A DNA stretch of 35,970 nucleotides from Lawsonibacter sp. (GTDB lineage: Bacteria; Bacillota; Clostridia; Oscillospirales; Oscillospiraceae): NCBI GenBank assembly GCA_022793355.1, contig JAAWCR010000111.1, positions 1 to 35,970 on the forward strand, read 5' to 3'. Positions 32,436 through 35,970 of this stretch are shown here, one piece after another. Made by a program: the position numbers and the translations under genes. Position 1 is the first letter of the stretch. The number at the start of each line of letters is the position of its first letter. The notes under the pieces are model-generated. The model searched no databases, was not told the DNA's origin, and saw only the letters and a list, made by a program, of their open reading frames with translations.

Positions 32436-32708
32436 TTACTGACCCATGGATTTAAACCAGCTCATAGCCTTCCGGGACAGCCAGATCACGCCGGCCACAC
32501 CGACGGCAATGGGCACGATCACGGCAATCATGCTCATGGCGTCTGACGCCATGCTCTGGAAACCGCTCTGGAACGCCGAGATCACCGTGGCGGACGTGCC
32601 AGAAGCACCAGACGACGCACCCTCAGCCGCAAAAGCGGAGATGCACATAACCGACAAGATCATAGACACTCCCAACAGCACAGCCAGCCGTTTCTTGATA
32701 GACTTCAT
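32436..32708 (-). CDS. Major coat protein, pVIII-like
   Basis: 90 aa preprotein. Signal peptide MKSIKKRLAVLLGVSMILSV then MCISAFA, with cleavage after AFA giving a 63-residue mature protein that begins AEGASSG, the same first residues as Ff pVIII (AEG). The mature part has an amphipathic stretch (ISAFQSGFQSMASDAM), a membrane helix (MIAVIVPIAVGVAGVIWLS) and a basic C-terminus (RKAMSWFKSMGQ) that would face the DNA. GGGGAGGTGA lies 6 nt before ATG 32708. Size, order and charge layout all fit the filament subunit. Confidence 0.85.
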   Translation of the reverse strand: MKSIKKRLAVLLGVSMILSVMCISAFAAEGASSGASGTSATVISAFQSGFQSMASDAMSMIAVIVPIAVGVAGVIWLSRKAMSWFKSMGQ

Positions 32709-32713
32709 CCTTT

Positions 32714-32878
32714 TCACCTCCCCATGATTTTAATCAATGCCTTAAAGCAGCCGACCAAAAGACCAGCCGCCAGGACAACGAAACAGGCGGATGTCATGCC
32801 TATCACCAGGACCTCGGGCACGGCATCCAGAATATCCAGGCTGATTGTGTACAGCTCTGCTACTTCCAAAAACTCCAT
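32714..32878 (-). CDS. Small phage membrane protein (pIX/pVII-like)
   Basis: 54 aa. Acidic N-terminus (MEFLEVAELYTISLDILDA), one membrane helix (LVIGMTSACFVVLAAGLLVG) and a basic C-terminus (KALIKIMGR). ATG 32878 is 1 nt after the stop of the previous gene, with AGGTG just upstream. Directly upstream of the coat gene, where Ff phages encode the small tip proteins VII and IX. Call by position and topology. Confidence 0.6.
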   Translation of the reverse strand: MEFLEVAELYTISLDILDAVPEVLVIGMTSACFVVLAAGLLVGCFKALIKIMGR

Positions 32879-32879
32879 A

Positions 32880-33107
32880 CTACACCTGCCATATCCGGGA
32901 GAACATAAAACCAATTGCGCAGCCTAACACTACGCCAATGAGTAGCACAACAGCCAGAAACACTAGGCTGACGTCAGCATGAAGCTGTTCTAATCCGCAG
33001 TTGGCTTTGTCCAAGGACTGCTGCATAACTTCCAAGGCCTCCAACACCGGTGTCAGGTCTGTTGGTGATACCAGGGTTTCATAGATCACGCTGCCGCTCT
33101 CCTCCAT
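32880..33107 (-). CDS. Small phage membrane protein with C-terminal helix
   Basis: 75 aa from ATG 33107 (AGGAGGAGAGG upstream). Soluble helical N-terminal part (LTPVLEALEVMQQSLDKANC) and a C-terminal membrane helix (SLVFLAVVLLIGVVLGCAIG). It overlaps the end of the replication gene by 29 bp. Candidate minor virion or assembly protein; no family recognised. Confidence 0.6.
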   Translation of the reverse strand: MEESGSVIYETLVSPTDLTPVLEALEVMQQSLDKANCGLEQLHADVSLVFLAVVLLIGVVLGCAIGFMFSRIWQV

Positions 33108-33975
33108 GGGCCTCTCCTCCTTCCAGCCACCCACTGATGGTTGTTTGCTCTATCTCTGCATTGGACAACAGTACCGGGATGTCCTCCGGATACTCCAACG
33201 GGGGCAGCTCACCGTCTACCGGGATGTATTCCATCCAAAAGGACCAATCTACATCCCGTACCCAGCCGGTGGAACAGAATGTGCCATCATGCTCCAAATA
33301 GGCATCCAGGCTTGCATAGGATTGATACACATATCCCATGGGCATGGCACGGGCCAGGCCGATGGAGCAGCGGTACATATGTACCCCATAGTCCGAAACA
33401 CACCGGGCCAGGTCCTTCGACACATACTTGGTGATATACCCCGCTGCAAGCTCCGGGTCCTTGATATAGGCCAGGGAGCAGAAACCGAATTTTTTCTGAT
33501 ACTCCGGCCAATTCAGATAACCTTTGGCTACCAGGTCTTGGGGTTCCAGGCCAGGGATGAACAGGCGCAGCCGGTCTTGCGGGATACCCTTGACAAAGCC
33601 GTGGATATGCCACGCTCCATCCTCATGGAGCTCCGGGACAAACAGGTATTGGAGGTTGCAACCGTATTTCTTCCGGTAATCCCGCAGCCATTGGGTGAAG
33701 GACTTATAAAATTCCTTCAGGTGGTAACGATTATATTTAGCTGGGTCTATGGTGCCAGTAAAGAAAAAGTCCCAATCATTGCAGAAAGCCACCTGGAAGA
33801 TCACCGACCGGGCCCGGCAGATCGCCTGGGAAAGTTTTTCCTCCGGAGTGCCCTCCCCTTCCTCACGTTTGGGTGGCAGATGGGGAAACAGCGCCCGCTT
33901 GAACCGGATAAGCTCATACACGCCATCCCTGTAAAACTTGACCGAATATCTTGGAGCCAGTACGCCAGACATCAT
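33079..33975 (-). CDS. rep: HUH replication initiation protein (pII-like)
   Basis: 298 aa. Rolling-circle endonuclease motifs in order: FTGTIDP at about 72-78 (motif 1), WHIHG with H123 and H125 (HUH, metal site), and YITKYVSKD at 180-188 with Tyr180/Tyr184 as the nicking candidates. It nicks the origin to start rolling-circle replication, here probably at the hairpin cluster just upstream (33990-34165). GGGAAGGGG precedes two consecutive ATG codons (33975 and 33972). It belongs with phage/plasmid Rep proteins of this size. Confidence 0.87.
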   Translation of the reverse strand: MMSGVLAPRYSVKFYRDGVYELIRFKRALFPHLPPKREEGEGTPEEKLSQAICRARSVIFQVAFCNDWDFFFTGTIDPAKYNRYHLKEFYKSFTQWLRDYRKKYGCNLQYLFVPELHEDGAWHIHGFVKGIPQDRLRLFIPGLEPQDLVAKGYLNWPEYQKKFGFCSLAYIKDPELAAGYITKYVSKDLARCVSDYGVHMYRCSIGLARAMPMGYVYQSYASLDAYLEHDGTFCSTGWVRDVDWSFWMEYIPVDGELPPLEYPEDIPVLLSNAEIEQTTISGWLEGGEAHGGERQRDL

Positions 33976-34011
33976 TTTTTATGCCCCTTCCCGACTTACG
34001 TTACCTTGTCA

Positions 34012-34054
34012 AGTGCCCTCGTCGGTAACCCCTGCGGCTACCGAAAAAGGCACT
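34012..34054. other. Candidate replication origin: nested hairpins upstream of rep
   Basis: AGTGCC (34012-34017) pairs with GGCACT (34049-34054), enclosing CGGTA (34023-34027) and TACCG (34039-34043). A second long-range pair GTAACACA (34101-34108) / TGTGTTAC (34156-34163) follows. The 184-bp gap (33976-34159) has no gene. Nested cruciforms next to a HUH rep gene suggest the double-strand origin. The nick site itself is not identified. Confidence 0.5.
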
Positions 34055-34159
34055 AAACTCTGCGTGGGGAAAGGGACGTCTCCCGACGTGCCTGTACTTT
34101 GTAACACAACGGAGGCGGCGGAGCGGAGCTGATCAACGACGCTGCCATGCTAAGCTGTG

Positions 34160-34468
34160 TTACGGTTTCTTCCGCTGGAACATGTACTTGGGGACCTCTA
34201 CCCCCTGCTCCCGGCACAGGTCGATCAGGAGGTTGTTCAGATAAGACTCATCTGCAAAGAGATTTTCGGCTTTTATACGGATTGCCTTCTCCGCCTCCAG
34301 CTCGCTTTCCAGCAGCCGGACACGGTTTTTTAGGACCTGAACCTCCACCGTATCGCAGACGCTGACCGAGAGCTCCAACCGCCCCTCCCCTACCCTCTCC
34401 AACACTTTGGACAGAGCCGGGACCAGGGACGTAAACTCAGACCGGGACAATGTCTGCGACACGTCCAT
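34160..34468 (-). CDS. Phage coiled-coil protein, function unknown
   Basis: 102 aa from ATG 34468. A heptad-rich central part (VQVLKNRVRLLESELEAEKA) is predicted to form a coiled coil, followed by IKAENLFADESYLNNLLIDL and a basic tail (YMFQRKKP). It overlaps the end of the ssDNA-binding gene by 32 bp with no strong ribosome site, suggesting translational coupling. No family recognised. Confidence 0.6.
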   Translation of the reverse strand: MDVSQTLSRSEFTSLVPALSKVLERVGEGRLELSVSVCDTVEVQVLKNRVRLLESELEAEKAIRIKAENLFADESYLNNLLIDLCREQGVEVPKYMFQRKKP

Positions 34469-34673
34469 ACTTGTTGTACCGAATCTCGCACTGGTTGCCA
34501 ATCTCAGGCATAAAGGTCAAATTCATAAACCGGTTGGAGCTTATGAAAACGCGATCTGTTGCCTCGCCGTCAACCTCTGGGTCCTCATACGTGAAGTACA
34601 GATTCATTCCATTGACCTGCGCACCATCGGAGCCCTTGAAATCTACGTTCTTTGTTCCTACAAGTGTGTACAT
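34437..34673 (-). CDS. Small beta-rich protein, probable ssDNA-binding (pV-like)
   Basis: 78 aa starting MYTLVGTKNVDFKGSDGAQV and ending NKYGRVADIVPV. Small proteins with the MYTLxGxKxVxxKxxDGxxVxG start and YNRYGKVxxI end occur in Firmicutes plasmids and integrative elements. Size and position before rep match gene V, the ssDNA-binding protein of filamentous phages. AAAGGAGCGG lies 8 nt before ATG 34673. DNA binding is inferred, not shown. Confidence 0.7.
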   Translation of the reverse strand: MYTLVGTKNVDFKGSDGAQVNGMNLYFTYEDPEVDGEATDRVFISSNRFMNLTFMPEIGNQCEIRYNKYGRVADIVPV

Positions 34674-34788
34674 GAATACCGCTCCTTTCTTTTTATTTAT
34701 CTTCACCCTCAAAGGGATTAGACACCGAAACATCAGGAAGAATTTTGTCCATAAGGTGAAAGATAAACTTTCCTCTAGACCAACAAGC

Positions 34789-34899
34789 TTAACGGGCCAG
34801 TTCATCTAACCGTTCCCGCATCTCCACCGGACAGTTAAAAGACACCGAGCACCATTTAGGAGAAGATTCACATTCATCTACTTTCAGAACAAACGGCAT
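34789..34899 (-). CDS. Phage micro-ORF, 36 aa
   Basis: MPFVLKVDECESSPKWC followed by a helix ending RERLDELAR. AGGGAGGG lies 8 nt before ATG 34899. First open frame of the leftward phage transcript. Three Cys residues (10, 17, 23). No family recognised; the strong ribosome site supports translation. Confidence 0.55.
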   Translation of the reverse strand: MPFVLKVDECESSPKWCSVSFNCPVEMRERLDELAR

Positions 34900-34991
34900 C
34901 TATATACCCTCCCTTTAAATTCGGGGGAGAGGCAAGGAAGATATAAGCAGCCCCTCCCCCATGCCCTAGTGCCAACCCGGGCAGCAACAGA

Positions 34992-35063
34992 CCTATAAGT
35001 CTGTTACTTAATCAAAACTATAACAGACTTATAGGTCCGCTGTCAAGAGGGACTTATAAGTCC
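34992..35063. promoter_or_regulatory. Repressor operators and leftward phage promoter
   Basis: CCTATAAGTCTGTTA (34992-35006) and its perfect inverse TAACAGACTTATAGG (35021-35035), plus the 14-bp palindrome GGACTTATAAGTCC (35050-35063): four copies of the ACTTATA half-site. The leftward promoter, TTGACA (35046-35041), 18 bp, TATAGT (35022-35017), lies among them, so a bound repressor would shut off the phage genes. The + strand start of the repressor gene is 31 bp beyond the last palindrome. Confidence 0.75.
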
Positions 35064-35094
35064 TATGGTAAATTTATTCTGAGGTGACTTTACA

Positions 35095-35313
35095 ATGAAC
35101 ATTGGTGATAGGCTAAAAGACACGAGGATCGACCACGATCATGAACAGAAAGACACCGCAGAAATATTACAAATATCGGAAAAGCAAGTTATGCGCTACG
35201 AGAAGGACCGCCAAGAAATGGGCATAAGAAAACTAAGAGATTTTTGTCTTTACTACCAAGTTTCCGCCGACTACATTCTAGGCCTCCCCCGTGGCCTGGA
35301 CTGGCCACGGTGA
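35095..35313 (+). CDS. Prophage repressor, Cro/CI (XRE) family
   Basis: 72 aa. A compact helix-turn-helix (IGDRLKDTRIDHDHEQKDTA then EILQISEKQVMRYEKDRQEM) followed by LRDFCLYYQVSADYILGLP, the common C-terminus of small Cro/CI proteins. GAGGTGA lies 8 nt before ATG 35095. The only rightward gene of the prophage, divergent from the structural operon, with palindromic operators between, so it is the likely lysogeny switch. Confidence 0.85.
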   Translation: MNIGDRLKDTRIDHDHEQKDTAEILQISEKQVMRYEKDRQEMGIRKLRDFCLYYQVSADYILGLPRGLDWPR

Positions 35314-35670
35314 ACCATCGCCAGCGGGCGGGACGGTGGATTCTGTTTTGAAGGGTGCCCCCTGGCCAGCTGGGCCCGACTGCAAACCCGGACCCTCGCT
35401 CTGATGGGCGACCGGCTGCGGGTATCGGGGGCTGTCTTGATGCGACCCGGACCTATGGGTCCTCTCGCATATTACCTCTGCCCCTTGCTTGCGCCGAAAC
35501 CAACCCGCAAGGGGACTTGCAAAAAGATACCTTCAGTAAGCCAGATCGGCCCAGGCCTACCAGGTAATCGCGCAAGACAACTGTCATTTCCATGCAAAAC
35601 GGGGAGCGATCACCGCTCCCCGCTTCTCTTTCAAAAGTTATAGAAAAGGCATCGTGTGCGCCAGCACACG
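35314..35670. other. Phage intergenic region with multiple hairpins (packaging / minus-origin candidate)
   Basis: No convincing gene in this stretch. Hairpins seen: GGACC/GGTCC near 35450, CTTGCG/CGCAAG and GCAAG/CTTGC near 35488-35520, a 9-bp stem CGGGGAGCG/CGCTCCCCG at 35600-35622 followed by CTTCTCTTT (possible terminator), and CGTGTGC-GCCA-GCACACG at 35653-35670. Filamentous phages keep the packaging signal and the minus-strand origin as hairpins in such a region. Confidence 0.45.
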
Positions 35671-35715
35671 CAACAAAACCTAAAAATATTGGTACAATAT
35701 TTTTAGGTTTTGTTG
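35671..35715. repeat. 21-bp inverted repeat at the right prophage end
   Basis: Two perfect 21-bp arms (35671-35691 and 35695-35715) with loop GTA. The outer ends are CAACAAAA and TTTTGTTG, as in the left palindrome, but an AT-rich inverted insert (CCTAAAAATATT ... AATATTTTTAGG) replaces the 6-bp centre. Confidence 0.75.
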
Positions 35716-35749
35716 ACCTAGTAGCGTACACTATTCTGCGGAAAGCCTG

Positions 35750-35829
35750 TCCTCCTTCCTGCTTTCGCAGTAGTTTTGAACCAGTATAGCACGGTTTCCC
35801 CGGCAGGTCAACAAAACATGATTTTACCG
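35750..35829 (-). repeat. Right copy of the prophage end repeat (attR candidate)
   Basis: Counterpart of 29869-29948, with the same GCTTTCGCAGTA, GTATAGCACG and CAGGTCAACAAAACATGA blocks. TGTTGACCT (35711-35719) and AGGTCAACA (35805-35813) are separated by the same 84 bp as in the left copy when counted from the CAGGTCAA start. It carries a minus-strand promoter TTGACC, 17 bp, TATACT pointing back into the phage. Confidence 0.7.
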
Positions 35830-35879
35830 CACGGAAATCAATTTTGCAAAATTGGATTCAAAGAGATAAAATAGGAAAT

Positions 35880-35970
35880 ATGAGAAAGAACATAGTAGAA
35901 TATTTTGATGAAGTAGAAACAAGGCGGGAATACAAGGGATATTTTTGTAGTATTCCAGAAGCAATCAGCA
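35880..35970 (+). CDS. ISAs1-like transposase, N-terminal fragment (runs off window)
   Basis: The frame opens MRKNIVEYFDEVETRREYKG and continues YFCSIPEAIS to the window end. It resembles the DDE_Tnp_1-associated N-terminus of ISAs1-family transposases (EYFxxVEDxRxxxGxxxxxxEAL). A possible promoter TTGCAA (35844-35849), 17 bp, TAAAAT (35867-35872) lies directly upstream, and a 16-bp palindrome CAATTTTGCAAAATTG is at 35839-35854. Only 30 residues are visible. Confidence 0.55.
   Translation, partial: MRKNIVEYFDEVETRREYKGYFCSIPEAIS

Larger units (their letters stand above)
29807..35835. mobile_element. Inovirus-like (filamentous phage) prophage, about 5.9 kb between end repeats
   Basis: The region holds, on one strand and in Ff phage-like order, ssDNA-binding-like protein, HUH replication protein, small membrane proteins, pVIII-like coat, pIII-like, pVI-like and Zot/pI ATPase, with a divergent repressor at the right. 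Both ends carry a diverged copy of one block (29807-29948 and 35671-35835). No integrase lies inside, and the host xerC is directly outside the left end. No secretin (pIV) is present. Exact attL/attR positions are not resolved, because the repeats are imperfect over about 65 bp; the best shared core is CAGGTCAACAAAACATGA. Confidence 0.82.

Noticed and set aside
33106..34056. Plus-strand open frame opposite rep (316 codons)
   Set aside because: Antisense of the HUH Rep gene; it crosses into the non-coding origin region.
35453..35731. Minus-strand frame of 92 codons at the phage right end, starting with GTG in the repeat
   Set aside because: Reads through several hairpins and the 21-bp inverted repeat, has no ribosome site at a proper distance and no recognisable family; treated as non-coding, though the repeat's promoter points into it.
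1..35970. CRISPR arrays, tRNA or rRNA genes
   Set aside because: No regularly spaced direct repeats and no tRNA- or rRNA-like sequence were seen on either strand.

Overview
This window looks like a chromosomal segment of a GC-rich, spore-forming gut Clostridia, most likely Oscillospiraceae (Flavonifractor / Pseudoflavonifractor / Lawsonibacter type). Reasons: CotJ, CwlD, SpoIID, SpoIIM and YunB sporulation genes; an archaeal-type Asd; a SCIFF ranthipeptide locus; strong AGGAGG ribosome binding sites with frequent TTG/GTG starts; and a XerC/XerD pair. The taxon is inferred from protein flavour; no rRNA gene is present.

Layout. 1-470: 3' end of a large serine recombinase whose element appears to end inside cotJC. 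401-1490 (-): a fused cotJA-cotJB gene and a cotJC that has lost its C-terminus. 1637-4066 (+): cwlD, a DUF1871-like gene, radA. 4013-5682 (-): a small Cys protein, tcdA, a HTH/zinc-ribbon regulator. 5831-9273 (-): lysine/DAP operon asd-lipoprotein-dapA-dapB behind a structured leader with a terminator. 9517-15692 (+): spoIID, queA, GNAT, TfoX fragment, Imm3-like gene, tgt, yajC, TIGR04086 membrane protein. 15775-17854 (+): SCIFF precursor scfA, an interposed membrane protein, and the radical SAM maturase scfB. 18140-19666: spoIIM-xerD. 19773-27089: murD, a methionine gamma-lyase-family gene, a small membrane protein, yunB, vanZ-like, ligA, an EamA permease. 27150-28280: DUF362 ferredoxin. 28372-29805 (-): an SdpI-like protein and xerC.

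29807-35835 is the most notable region: a compact (about 5.9 kb) prophage with the full logic of a filamentous phage (inovirus), placed directly upstream of host xerC. Leftward order: 36-aa ORF, ssDNA-binding-like protein, coiled-coil protein, origin-like hairpins, HUH replication protein, two small membrane proteins, a pVIII-like major coat protein, a stable hairpin, a pIII-like adsorption protein with an AT-rich central module, a pVI-like protein and a Zot/pI ATPase. A divergent Cro/CI-type repressor sits over palindromic operators. No secretin and no phage integrase are seen, as expected for a phage of a one-membrane host that uses host Xer recombinases. The ends carry diverged copies of one block, each with a TTTTGTTGACCT / AGGTCAACAAAA inverted pair exactly 84 bp apart. 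A dif-shaped 28-bp palindrome (11-6-11) lies at the left end. The window closes in the start of an ISAs1-like transposase.

The two edges are therefore mobile DNA meeting core genes: a serine-recombinase element in a mother-cell spore-coat gene on the left, and a Xer-type inovirus at the xerC promoter on the right. All family assignments were made by reading motifs, with no database search.
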